From Viridibacterium silvisoli (GTDB lineage Bacteria > Pseudomonadota > Gammaproteobacteria > Burkholderiales > Rhodocyclaceae): DNA of 64,000 bases. Shown here one piece after another: positions 1 through 7,501 of the stretch; position 1 is the first letter of the stretch, and every line of letters begins with the position of its first letter. The DNA lies in assembly GCF_036017035.1 (NCBI RefSeq), contig NZ_JAYXHS010000001.1, forward strand, positions 1,922,001 to 1,986,000, given 5' to 3'. Both the position numbers and the translations under genes were made by a program. The notes under the pieces were generated by a model. The model made no database searches. It saw only the letters and a list, made by a program, of their open reading frames with translations, and was not told the origin of the DNA.

Positions 1-115
1 CGCACAGCACGACGAGCGCGCCAAGTCTCGCAGCGTTGGCGTGCAGCCACACGCCGGCGGTGCGCGACCGGTTGCTCTCGTGCCTTTCCAGTGACTGCAG
101 TGTGCGGTCTAGCAT
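1..115 (-). CDS. Possible 5' end of a gene running off the left edge
   Basis: Reading leftwards from an ATG at 115 there are 38 codons without a stop up to the window edge, beginning MLDRTLQSLERHE and becoming hydrophobic (GALVVL) near the edge, as if approaching a membrane helix. A weak GAGAG lies just upstream of the ATG. The codon choice looks natural for this genome, but the fragment is too short to assign to a family. It could be chance; the sequence left of the window would decide. Confidence 0.35.
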   Translation of the reverse strand, partial: MLDRTLQSLERHESNRSRTAGVWLHANAARLGALVVLC

Positions 116-380
116 GTGTCCGCTCTCGTTAGGATCGTTGCCGGCGTATCGCCGCCATGGGGCAAACAAAGCAGGAACTGCTCCCGTTTACGCCTGGGCT
201 TGCCTGCCTCGTGTGTCGGCACGGCCGCGCCCTCACGTACAAGGGACTGACGAGGGCGCGTCGCAAATGCTCGCACAGAGTTGTTGCAGGATTGCCTTGC
301 GAGGCGGGACCTGCCCGGATGGCTGGGGGCGTGCGGGAGGGGCGTGGAAAGCCCCGGCGACGGGCCCGCCGCCTTGCGAC
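116..380. other. Intergenic stretch with no gene seen
   Basis: Between the possible left-edge gene and the stop of the glutamine amidotransferase. Several overlapping ORFs cross it in both directions, but none has a recognisable protein, a good ribosome site or family motifs. A GC-rich partial inverted repeat lies around 357-376, without a T-run. Confidence 0.4.
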
Positions 381-1154
381 TCAGCTGGCCAGCCGGCCTT
401 CCGTGAATACCAGCAGCTCGCCCGCGCCCATGCGGGTCCATTGCTCGTTGTCGGTGAGTGGCTGGGTGGCAATGACGGCAACCCGGTCGTTGGGGGTGGT
501 GACCTGTGAGAAGTCGACCGTCACATCTGCGTCCGACAGGTGAGCAGTGTTGAACGGCGCCTTGCGCACGATGTAGTAGAGGTTGGTGGCGCAGTGCGCG
601 AACAGGGCCTTGCCGTTGGAGAGCAGGAAGTTGAAGGTGCCGTGCCCGGCGAGTTCTGCGGTCAGCTCACGTACCGCATCGGTAAGTTCCGCCAGCTCAG
701 GTGCGCGCGCGAAGCGGGCGGCGAGCTGGTTGAGCAGCCAGCAGAAGGCCTGCTCGCTGTCGGTGGTGCCGACGCGCTGGAATCTGCAACCCTGCGTGCA
801 GGCAAACGACTCGGGCAGGCTCAGGTTGCCGTTGTGTGCGAACAGCCAGTCCTGCCCCCACAGCTCGCGGCGGAAGGGGTGGGTGTTGGCGAGGCTGACC
901 TTGCCCTGCGTCGCCTTGCGGATGTGGGCGATGACGTTGCGGCTCTTGATCGGGTAGTTGCGCACCAGCTCGGCGACAGGCGAGGTGGCGGAGGGCAGGT
1001 AGTCGAGGAAGACGCGGCAGCCATCGTCTTCGAAGAAGGCGATGCCCCAGCCATCGGCATGCTCGTCAGTGAGGCCGCCACGGCGGCGGAAGCCTTCGAA
1101 CGAGAAGACGATGTCGGTCGGGGTGTTGCAGTTCATGCCGAGCAGTTGGCACAT
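381..1154 (-). CDS. yafJ: Class II glutamine amidotransferase, YafJ type
   Basis: A 257-residue protein starting MCQLLGMNCN. After removal of the initiator Met, Cys2 becomes the N-terminal nucleophile of class II (Ntn) glutamine amidotransferases, which release ammonia from glutamine. Further family features are GGLTDEHADGWG near residue 28, HIRKAT near 77, the HPF motif near 92 and FAHNG near 105. The length matches the stand-alone YafJ/YafJ-like family rather than a longer biosynthetic enzyme such as PurF or GlmS. The acceptor substrate of this family is not established. The start is supported by GGAAGAGA upstream. It lies 28 bp downstream of the EamA permease gene and is probably cotranscribed with it. 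Confidence 0.9.
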   Translation of the reverse strand: MCQLLGMNCNTPTDIVFSFEGFRRRGGLTDEHADGWGIAFFEDDGCRVFLDYLPSATSPVAELVRNYPIKSRNVIAHIRKATQGKVSLANTHPFRRELWGQDWLFAHNGNLSLPESFACTQGCRFQRVGTTDSEQAFCWLLNQLAARFARAPELAELTDAVRELTAELAGHGTFNFLLSNGKALFAHCATNLYYIVRKAPFNTAHLSDADVTVDFSQVTTPNDRVAVIATQPLTDNEQWTRMGAGELLVFTEGRLAS

Positions 1155-1182
1155 GGCGCGTCTCTTCCAGGCGGATGAACGA

Positions 1183-2082
1183 TTATGTGCTTTTGCGGGA
1201 TGCCGCAGGTGGCTTGATCAGCCCGTTTGCCAGCGCGGTGCCAAGCAGGACGATAAGCCCGCCGATAAGCATCCACGCGGTGACCTGCTCGCCGAGGAAC
1301 AGCGTGCCCCACAGCACGCCGAACACCGGGATGAGGAAGGTCACGGTGAGCGTGCGCGCCGGGCCGATCTCGTCGACGAGGCGGAAGAAGATCATGAAGG
1401 CCCAGCCGGTGCACACCACGGCCAGGGCGAGAACGGATAGCCAGTCGTGCAGGCCTGGCGTCTGCCGTATGGGGCTGAACAATGCCAGCGGCAGTACGGC
1501 GATGGTCGCGGCCCACATGCTGCCGTGGGACTGGTCGAAGGCTGAGATGTCCGTGGCATGTTTGCGCGCGTAGCTGGTGGCGAAGGCGTAGCAGAGTGGT
1601 GCGCAGAGTGCCGCAAGGATCGCCAGCCACCAGCCATCGCCATGCGTGCCGGCGCTGGTGCCGACAATCAGCGTGACGCCTGCAAAGCTGATGGCCAGAC
1701 CGGCAAGGGCCGTGCGTGTCAGCGGTGTGCGCAACCAGACTGCGGCGACGACAGCGCCGAAGATCGGTGCCGTGGCATTGACGATGGAGAGCAGCGAGGC
1801 GTTGAGCTTCTGCGCGGCAAAAGCGTAGAGCACGAAGGGCAGGCCGGAGTTGAGCAGGCCCATGATGAAGAAACGACTGATGTTGCCACGCCAGGGCAGG
1901 CGCTTCTTCACGAAGTGTGCGACACCGAGCAGGAAGATCGCTGCGATGCCGACGCGCAATACGATCAGCTTGCCGGGGCCAAAGACCGGTACGCCTATGC
2001 GCAGGAACAGGAAGGACGCGCCCCAGATGGCGGCGAGCAGGATGAGGCGGGCGAAGCTGGCAAACGGCGTGGCGAGCGGCAT
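1183..2082 (-). CDS. EamA/DMT-family transporter (drug/metabolite permease)
   Basis: A 299-residue integral membrane protein with about ten hydrophobic segments arranged as two EamA repeats. The first repeat opens with LAAIWGASFLFLRIG, the usual DMT start, and an internal FAGVTLI segment precedes the second. Members export or exchange small metabolites such as amino acids or purines across the inner membrane; the substrate cannot be read from sequence. I chose the ATG at 2082 over the upstream ATG at 2109 because GAAGAGG sits about five bases before it and the protein then starts MPLATPFASF directly before the first helix. It is first in a probable two-gene unit with yafJ. Confidence 0.85.
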   Translation of the reverse strand: MPLATPFASFARLILLAAIWGASFLFLRIGVPVFGPGKLIVLRVGIAAIFLLGVAHFVKKRLPWRGNISRFFIMGLLNSGLPFVLYAFAAQKLNASLLSIVNATAPIFGAVVAAVWLRTPLTRTALAGLAISFAGVTLIVGTSAGTHGDGWWLAILAALCAPLCYAFATSYARKHATDISAFDQSHGSMWAATIAVLPLALFSPIRQTPGLHDWLSVLALAVVCTGWAFMIFFRLVDEIGPARTLTVTFLIPVFGVLWGTLFLGEQVTAWMLIGGLIVLLGTALANGLIKPPAASRKST

Positions 2083-2180
2083 GGTGGCCTCTTCAGGAGA
2101 GGCGTGCATTGTCGCCGTTCATCAGGGGCGAGGCTAGGGCGGATTGGGCGTGTTGCCCGATGGCCGCCGCATCACTCACC

Positions 2181-2957
2181 TCAGCGCATCATTTCGTCGA
2201 AGAGCGGTTGCATGGCCTCTGCCCAGATGACATAGCCGGCGTGGCTGGGGTGCAACTGATCGGGCATCACCTCGGGCGGGATGAGGCCGTTACGCATGAA
2301 GCGCTCGCCGATATCGAGAAAGCGCACGCTCTTGCCATCGTCGAACGCTGCCATCCTGTCGTTGGCCGCGCGGATGATCTGCATGCGGCGTCGGGCGTCG
2401 TCAATATTGGCGGGCTCCGTGTTGCGCGGGCCGCGGGGGAAGATGGCCAGCAACAGGACTTTCGTGTCGGGCAGTCGCGTGCGCACGGTGTCGATGACGA
2501 CGCGGTTCCTTTCAGCAATCTGTGCTCCGCTCAGGTTGCCCGTATCGTTAGTGCCCAGCATCAGGACGACGACCCTGGGGCGGATGTTGTCGAGCTCGCC
2601 GTGCGTGATGCGCCATTGCACGTCCTCTATGCGGTCGCCGCCGATGCCGAAATTGGCTGGTCGCCACGCGCCATAGTGGCGTTGCCAGACGTCCGGCGCC
2701 TTGCTCCACCCTGCCGTGATCGAGTCTCCCAGGAACAGCACATCGACCGGCCCTTGCATGCCGCGCTCAAGAAAGCGCTGATGGGCCTGTATGAATTGTG
2801 GCGCACTCTTGGGTGGGGCCTCCTCGGCCGTGGGCCGGGCAGGCGTGGGAGTGCTCGTGCCGGAGCACGCATTCAGCAGCAACACCGCCGCACCCAGCGT
2901 GAGGCGCAGAGCAAGCGAACGAAGACGGGCAAGGGGGGCGAGGTGATTGGGCTGCAT
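2181..2957 (-). CDS. SGNH/GDSL-family hydrolase, predicted lipoprotein
   Basis: A 258-residue protein with an N-terminal signal segment ending in a lipobox-like LLNAC, so it is probably lipid-anchored, followed by a proline/threonine-rich linker. The SGNH blocks are in order: GDSIT with the nucleophilic Ser, GIGGDR with the oxyanion Gly, GTND with the Asn, and DQLHPS carrying the Asp/His pair. These esterases or lipases deacylate carbohydrates, lipids or phospholipids; the PAF-acetylhydrolase-like subgroup looks closest. The ATG at 2957 has a strong GGAGG five bases upstream, whereas the longer reading from 3053 has no signal peptide at its start. It is monocistronic by appearance and divergent from the 2OG oxygenase. 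Confidence 0.88.
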   Translation of the reverse strand: MQPNHLAPLARLRSLALRLTLGAAVLLLNACSGTSTPTPARPTAEEAPPKSAPQFIQAHQRFLERGMQGPVDVLFLGDSITAGWSKAPDVWQRHYGAWRPANFGIGGDRIEDVQWRITHGELDNIRPRVVVLMLGTNDTGNLSGAQIAERNRVVIDTVRTRLPDTKVLLLAIFPRGPRNTEPANIDDARRRMQIIRAANDRMAAFDDGKSVRFLDIGERFMRNGLIPPEVMPDQLHPSHAGYVIWAEAMQPLFDEMMR

Positions 2958-3137
2958 ATGAGCCTCCGTGGCGGCAGGGATGCATTGTCGCCCGTTTGTG
3001 CTGGAGAGGGAGATGAAAAGGAGGGTGTATGGAAAGGGCCGGCGCGCGCGCACTTGCGCACTGCGGGAACCGGGGCCCGTCTTTCGCGCTATCGTGTGCG
3101 CCGACTTTGTGGATGACTGGCAGCGGAAGGGCTTTGC

Positions 3138-4049
3138 ATGATCAAGCTGGACGAGGACTGGGGAAACTGGCTGCGGCAGAACATCCAGCAGCGCGCTGCG
3201 CCGGATACCATCATCAAGGCGATGGTGGCTGCGGGCTTTGACCCACAGACTGCAACCTACATCGTCGCCAGCCTGATGTCACCCGGCATGCCACCGCCCA
3301 TGCCACCACCGAAGTCGACCTTCGTGCCGCCCTTCTTCAAGCCGAGCGGCGCGACAGGCGAGTACGTGAACGACGTGGTGAATATCGCTGCAGGCAACTC
3401 CATTGATCTAGGTGATCGCGTGGTGGAAGTGGCCATGCGCATCGAGAAGCCCTGCGTGATCCTCTTCAACAACCTGCTGTCGGACGAGGAGTGCGCGCGC
3501 GTGATAGAGATGGCGACGCCGCGCATCAAGCCCTCTACCGTCATCGACCCGGTGACGGGCAAGTCGACCGTGACGGGCCATCGCATCAGCGACGGCATGT
3601 ATTTCCGTCGTGGGGAGAACGACTTCCTCAACATGCTGGAAGAGCGCATCGCGCGCCTGCTGAACGCGCCGAAGGAAAACGGCGAGGGGCTGTCCATCCT
3701 GCGTTACCGCGTCGGCGGCGATCAGTACCACCCGCACTACGACTACTTCCCGCCGCAGAACCCGGGCAGCCACAAACGCATGGTCATCGGCGGGCAGCGC
3801 GTGAGTACCTTGATTACCTATCTGAGCGACGTGCAGGAAGGCGGCGAGACCTTCTTCCCGAAGGCCGGCATCTCGATCGCGCCGAAGAAGGGCTCTGCGG
3901 TTTACTTCCAGTACTGCAATGCCGATGGACAGGTCGACCCGTTGAGCTATCACGGCGGCAAGCCGATTCTCGCGGGCGAGAAATGGATCATGACCAAGTG
4001 GATGCGGCAGAGATTCTTCGGGCTGCCGGAGGATGCGCCCAAGGCGTAG
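3138..4049 (+). CDS. 2OG-Fe(II) oxygenase, prolyl 4-hydroxylase-like
   Basis: A 303-residue protein with a C-terminal P4H-type dioxygenase domain (roughly residues 110-300). Fe(II) ligands are His200 and Asp202 in HYDYF and His272 in SYHGG. Lys282 in GEKW fits the residue that binds the 2-oxoglutarate C5 carboxylate. EGGETFFP and GSAVYFQY are typical P4H core strands. The first 60 residues are a small helical region (WGNWLRQNIQQR, MVAAGFD) followed by a proline-rich linker (PPPMPPPKS), common in bacterial homologues. The protein probably hydroxylates a peptide or protein side chain, most likely proline, in the cytoplasm; the target is unknown. There is no gene partner nearby. A long inverted repeat follows the stop. 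Confidence 0.9.
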   Translation: MIKLDEDWGNWLRQNIQQRAAPDTIIKAMVAAGFDPQTATYIVASLMSPGMPPPMPPPKSTFVPPFFKPSGATGEYVNDVVNIAAGNSIDLGDRVVEVAMRIEKPCVILFNNLLSDEECARVIEMATPRIKPSTVIDPVTGKSTVTGHRISDGMYFRRGENDFLNMLEERIARLLNAPKENGEGLSILRYRVGGDQYHPHYDYFPPQNPGSHKRMVIGGQRVSTLITYLSDVQEGGETFFPKAGISIAPKKGSAVYFQYCNADGQVDPLSYHGGKPILAGEKWIMTKWMRQRFFGLPEDAPKA

Positions 4050-4057
4050 ACGGAGCG

Positions 4058-4159
4058 TAGGTCGGAAAAGCAAAGCGCCTTCCGACATCGTGCTTCCAAA
4101 CTTGCACCGTGGTTGTTTGCGAGCCCCGATGTCGGAAGGCGCTTTGCTTTTCCGACCTA
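4058..4159. repeat. 33-bp perfect inverted repeat (palindromic intergenic element)
   Basis: Arms 4058-4090 and 4127-4159 are exact reverse complements over 33 bases, separated by a 36-base spacer. Each arm carries TAGGTCGGAAAAGC and GCGCCTTCCGACA. It lies directly after the oxygenase stop and before the convergent fmdB-like gene, so it may also stop transcription from both sides. The form resembles dispersed REP/MITE-like elements; copy number in the genome is unknown from this window. Confidence 0.85.
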
Positions 4160-4169
4160 CATCATTGGC

Positions 4170-4499
4170 TCAATGACTGATCATCCACGGCCGCTTGGTC
4201 GGGAATGCCTTGGAGCCGTCGGGCGCTTTAACCGTCGTCGTCTTCTTGCCGCTACCACACCCGCAGGTCGCACTATGCACATGCGTCGATGAGTGCTTCG
4301 GCTCATGCGCGGCGCGTTCGTTGGTGGCGTGGGCCGTACGTGTCGTGGCTGCCATCGTGGAGAGTGTCGGCATGGTGCGCATGACGCGCTCGGCAGTAGC
4401 GTCGCAGTACGGGCACTGACAAGGATCGTTGCGCGAGGCGATGGAACGCACGACGTCGAAGTCGCCGCATTCGTTGCAGGTGTATTCGTAGGTGGGCAT
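4170..4499 (-). CDS. fmdB: FmdB-family zinc-ribbon protein
   Basis: A 109-residue protein starting MPTYEYTCNECGDFDVV, the hallmark of the FmdB zinc ribbon, with a second CxxC knuckle at QCPYC. The C-terminal half is low-complexity and rich in Thr, His and Ala, ending with a CGCGSGK cluster. FmdB was named as a putative regulator in the Methylophilus amidase cluster; its biochemical role is still unclear. The start is chosen at 4499 (GGGAGGA upstream); the longer ORF to 4580 reads through the adjacent palindrome. It is the last gene of the urt-fmd operon, after fmdA and the 4547-4617 palindrome, which supports the family assignment. Confidence 0.85.
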   Translation of the reverse strand: MPTYEYTCNECGDFDVVRSIASRNDPCQCPYCDATAERVMRTMPTLSTMAATTRTAHATNERAAHEPKHSSTHVHSATCGCGSGKKTTTVKAPDGSKAFPTKRPWMISH

Positions 4500-4546
4500 G
4501 TCGATCCTCCCGGTAAGTAGGATTGCTGGGTGTAACCACCACATTT

Positions 4547-4617
4547 CGTCATCCCGGCGAAGGCCGGGATCCAGCGCCACGCTGGGTTACTGGATCCCGG
4601 CCTTCGCCGGGATGACG
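4547..4617. repeat. REP-like palindrome between fmdA and fmdB
   Basis: Arms 4547-4574 and 4590-4617 (28 bases each) are perfect reverse complements around a 15-base loop. The arms begin CGTCATCCCGGCGAAGG, a common REP-type motif in proteobacteria. A second copy lies at 9746-9816 in the same operon. It probably acts as an mRNA stabiliser or attenuator between cotranscribed genes. Confidence 0.88.
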
Positions 4618-4639
4618 ATGCTCTTGTGGGTCTTGGTGT

Positions 4640-5869
4640 TTACAAATCAGGCGACAGCGGCATGTCGATCGAGCCATCGAGATACTTCACCGGCCCGGCC
4701 GCAGTCGGGTTGATATCGAACTCGAAGATGTCGGTCGGCAGCCACAAGGTCGCGCATGCGTTCGGAATATCGACCACGCCGCTGATGTGTCCCTGACATG
4801 GCGCCGTGCCAAGAATCGAGTAAGCCTGTGCGCCGGAGTAGCCGAATTTCTTGAGGTACTCGATGGCGTTGAGACAGGCCTGGCGATAGGCGACGTGCAC
4901 GTCGAGGTAGTGCTGCTTGCCGTACTCGTCGACCGAGATACCTTCGAAGATCAGGTAGTCGTCGTACTTCGGCGTGATCGGGCTCGGTTTGAAGATCGGG
5001 TTCTTGATGCCGTACTTGGCCATGCCGCCCTTGAGCAGCGAGACCTTCATGTGCACCCAGCCAGCCATTTCGATGGCGCCGCAGAAACTGATTTCGCCAT
5101 CGCCTTGCGAGAAGTGCAGATCACCGACCGACAGGCCTGCCCCTTCGACGTAGACCGGGAAGAAGATCTTCGAGCCGCGTGACAGGTCCTTGATGTCGCA
5201 GTTGCCGCCATGCTCGCGCGGCGGCACGGTGCGTGCGCCTTCGGCGGCGATCTTGGCGGCGACATCGCCCTTGGCCTTGCCGGGGTGTGCAGTCTTGGCG
5301 AAGGGCGGGTTGGCCAGCGGCGGTACGCGATCCGGTTGCGTGGCGATGAAGTCGACTTCACGCGTGTTCCAGGTCTCGAGCAGCTTGGGGTCGGGCAGGC
5401 AGCCGATGAGGCCGGGGTGGATCAGGCCTGCATAGCGCACGCCGGGCACGTGGCGGCTCTTGGTGAACATGCCTTCAATATCCCAGATCGATTTCTGCGC
5501 TTGCGGGAAGTGATCGACGAGGAAGCCGCCGCCATTGTTCTTCGAGAAGAAACCGTTGAAGCCCCACAGGCTGTCTTCCTTGGCGCCGATGTCGAGCAGC
5601 TCGACAACGAGCAGGTCACCGGGCTCTGCACCTTTCACGCCGACCGGGCCGGAGAGAAAGTGAACGGTGGACAGGTCGACGTCACGTACGTCGTCCGCGC
5701 TGTCGTTGTTCTGGATGAAGCCGCCGGTCCAGTCATAGGTCTCGAGCTTGAAGTCATCACCGGGGTTGACCCAGCATGCCATCGGGATGTCCGGATGCCA
5801 GCGGTTGTGGATGTTCTCGTTCTCGTACGGGGACTGCTTCAGGTCGACCTTGATGAGTGTTTCAGGCAT
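4640..5869 (-). CDS. fmdA: Formamidase (acetamidase/formamidase family)
   Basis: A 409-residue protein, the usual length of FmdA-type formamidases (EC 3.5.1.49), which hydrolyse formamide to formate and ammonia in the cytoplasm. The start MPETLIKVDL, the NRWHPDIP block, the DLSTVHFLSGPVGVKGAEPGD region near residue 65, PREHGGNCDIKDL near 215 (conserved His/Asn/Cys/Asp area) and the FSQGDGEISFCGAIEM stretch near 255 are family hallmarks. AAGGAGGTG upstream is a near-ideal ribosome site. It follows urtE at 153 bp, with a stem-loop between. Placement with an ABC transporter of the urea/amide type and fmdB recalls the Methylophilus methylotrophus fmd cluster and suggests use of short amides as nitrogen source. 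Confidence 0.92.
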   Translation of the reverse strand: MPETLIKVDLKQSPYENENIHNRWHPDIPMACWVNPGDDFKLETYDWTGGFIQNNDSADDVRDVDLSTVHFLSGPVGVKGAEPGDLLVVELLDIGAKEDSLWGFNGFFSKNNGGGFLVDHFPQAQKSIWDIEGMFTKSRHVPGVRYAGLIHPGLIGCLPDPKLLETWNTREVDFIATQPDRVPPLANPPFAKTAHPGKAKGDVAAKIAAEGARTVPPREHGGNCDIKDLSRGSKIFFPVYVEGAGLSVGDLHFSQGDGEISFCGAIEMAGWVHMKVSLLKGGMAKYGIKNPIFKPSPITPKYDDYLIFEGISVDEYGKQHYLDVHVAYRQACLNAIEYLKKFGYSGAQAYSILGTAPCQGHISGVVDIPNACATLWLPTDIFEFDINPTAAGPVKYLDGSIDMPLSPDL

Positions 5870-5970
5870 CGCACACCTCCTTGATTTTAGTGGGGCGAGT
5901 TGCCATGGCTCGCATCCCGTGCTTCAGACAAAAGACAGAACAGAAATAAAAGACTCCCGGCTGCTAGTAG

Positions 5971-6014
5971 AGGGCTGTCTGCACGCGTCACTTCTGCCGT
6001 GTGCAGACAGCCCT
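5971..6014 (-). promoter_or_regulatory. 14-bp perfect stem-loop between urtE and fmdA
   Basis: Arms 5971-5984 and 6001-6014 pair perfectly with a 16-base loop. On the transcribed strand a T-rich stretch (TTTTATTT) follows about 17 bases after the stem, too far for a typical intrinsic terminator. It probably protects the urt mRNA end, or lets only part of transcription continue into fmdA. Confidence 0.55.
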
Positions 6015-6022
6015 GGTCCTCA

Positions 6023-6712
6023 CTACACCGAGAGAAACTGCTTGATCTTCGCCACGTCAGTGGTGGCACGCGGGCTTTCGTGCACGAGGCGCCCGCCTTC
6101 GATCACAAACAAACGGTCGGCCACGTCCATGGCGAAACTCAGCACCTGCTCGGAAACCACGATGGTGATCTCGCGCAGCTTGCGGATCTCGTTCAGCGCC
6201 TTGGCGATGTCCTTGATGATGGAGGGCTGGATACCCTCGGTCGGCTCATCGAGCAGCAGTACCTTTGGATTGGTGACCAGTGCGCGCGCGATGGCGAGTT
6301 GCTGTTGCTGACCGCCGGAGAGGTTGCCGCCCTTGCGGCGGCGCATGTCCCACAGCACGGGGAAGAGCGCGTAGATCTCTTCCGGCACTTTCTTCACCGC
6401 TGCGTTTTCGAGACCGGTCTGGATGTTCTCTTCGACGCTGAGCGTCGGGAAGATCATGCGGCCCTGTGGCACGTAGGCGATGCCCTTGGCGACGCGGCGA
6501 TAGCTCTCGTCTTTCGACACTTCGTTGCCCGCCACCTGGATCGAACCGCTCTTGGTCGGCAGCACGCCCATCAGCGATTTGAACAGCGTGGTCTTGCCCA
6601 TGCCGTTGCGGCCCATGATGGCGACCGTCTCGTTCTTGTTCGCCTCGAACGAGATGCCGTGCAGGGCTTCACTCTGGCCGTAGGCCACGTGGAGGTCGGT
6701 TACGTTCAGCAT
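6023..6712 (-). CDS. urtE: ABC transporter ATP-binding protein UrtE
   Basis: A 229-residue ATPase of the LivF/UrtE class starting MLNVTDLHVAYGQSEALHG. Walker A is GRNGMGKTT near residue 36, the signature is LSGGQQQQ, Walker B is VLLLDEPTEG, and the switch-His position is replaced by Gln in VVSEQV, as is usual in UrtE/LivF proteins. With UrtD it powers import through UrtB/UrtC at the inner membrane. A reading extending to 7108 exists, but the family start and AGGAGAAAG upstream place the start at 6712, 11 bp after urtD stops. Confidence 0.93.
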   Translation of the reverse strand: MLNVTDLHVAYGQSEALHGISFEANKNETVAIMGRNGMGKTTLFKSLMGVLPTKSGSIQVAGNEVSKDESYRRVAKGIAYVPQGRMIFPTLSVEENIQTGLENAAVKKVPEEIYALFPVLWDMRRRKGGNLSGGQQQQLAIARALVTNPKVLLLDEPTEGIQPSIIKDIAKALNEIRKLREITIVVSEQVLSFAMDVADRLFVIEGGRLVHESPRATTDVAKIKQFLSV

Positions 6713-6723
6713 GGCTCTTTCTC

Positions 6724-7467
6724 CTAATGACCGAGATATACGTCGATGACCTTCGGATCGTTCTGCACCTTGTCCATCGAGCCCTCGGCGAGGATCTTTC
6801 CCTGGTGCATGACGGTGACCTTGTCGGCGATCTGTGCGACGAAGGCCATGTCGTGTTCGATGACGATCATCGAGCGGTTCTTGCAGATGCGTTTGAGCAG
6901 GTCGGCGGTGACTTCGCGTTCGCGTGCGCTCATGCCGGCGATGGGCTCGTCGAGCATCAACAGCTCCGGGTCCTGCATCAGCAACATGCCGATCTCCAGC
7001 CACTGCTTCTGGCCATGCGAGAGCAGACCGGCCTCCAGATCGAGCGAGTCGGCGAGGCCGATCTCGGTGGCGACTTTCTGCACCTGGTCCTTCACTTCCT
7101 GATCGCACTTGAAGGCCAGCGCACCGAACACGCCGCGCCCGCGCGGGAAGGAGACTTCGAGGTTCTGGAAGACGCTGAGGTTTTCGTAGATCGAAGGTGT
7201 CTGGAACTTGCGACCGATGCCTTGCCGCACGCGCTTGTATTCGGGCAGCTTTGTCATTTCGTCGTTCTTGAACTTGATGCTGCCCGCGCTGGCTGCCGTG
7301 CGACCGCAGATCAGGTCGAGCAGCGTGGTCTTGCCGGCTCCGTTAGGGCCGATGATCACGCGCAGCTCGCCTTGATCGACGTAGAGATTGAGCGAGTCGA
7401 TCGCTTTGAAGCCGTCGAAGGAGACGGTGAGGTCTTCCACTGCGAGTACGAAATCTGTGTTGCTCAT
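6724..7467 (-). CDS. urtD: ABC transporter ATP-binding protein UrtD
   Basis: A 247-residue LivG/UrtD-type ATPase. Walker A GPNGAGKTT lies near residue 40, a Q-loop in RKFQTPSIYENLSV, a degenerate signature LSHGQKQW, Walker B LLMLDEPIAGM, and a switch His in VIEHDM. LSHGQKQWLEIGMLL is characteristic of UrtD rather than LivG. It forms the ATPase dimer with UrtE for uptake of urea or short amides. The start at 7467 (MSNTDFVLAVEDL) has GGGAG at good spacing; the longer ORF to 7539 overlaps urtC and lacks family similarity at its start. Confidence 0.93.
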   Translation of the reverse strand: MSNTDFVLAVEDLTVSFDGFKAIDSLNLYVDQGELRVIIGPNGAGKTTLLDLICGRTAASAGSIKFKNDEMTKLPEYKRVRQGIGRKFQTPSIYENLSVFQNLEVSFPRGRGVFGALAFKCDQEVKDQVQKVATEIGLADSLDLEAGLLSHGQKQWLEIGMLLMQDPELLMLDEPIAGMSAREREVTADLLKRICKNRSMIVIEHDMAFVAQIADKVTVMHQGKILAEGSMDKVQNDPKVIDVYLGH

Positions 7468-7501
7468 GATGTGGCTCCCGTACCTGTGATTGAGCGCTGG
7501 T

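Noticed and set aside
1558..2235. 225-codon frame opposite the EamA gene
   Set aside because: Antisense shadow, with a composition unlike a protein.
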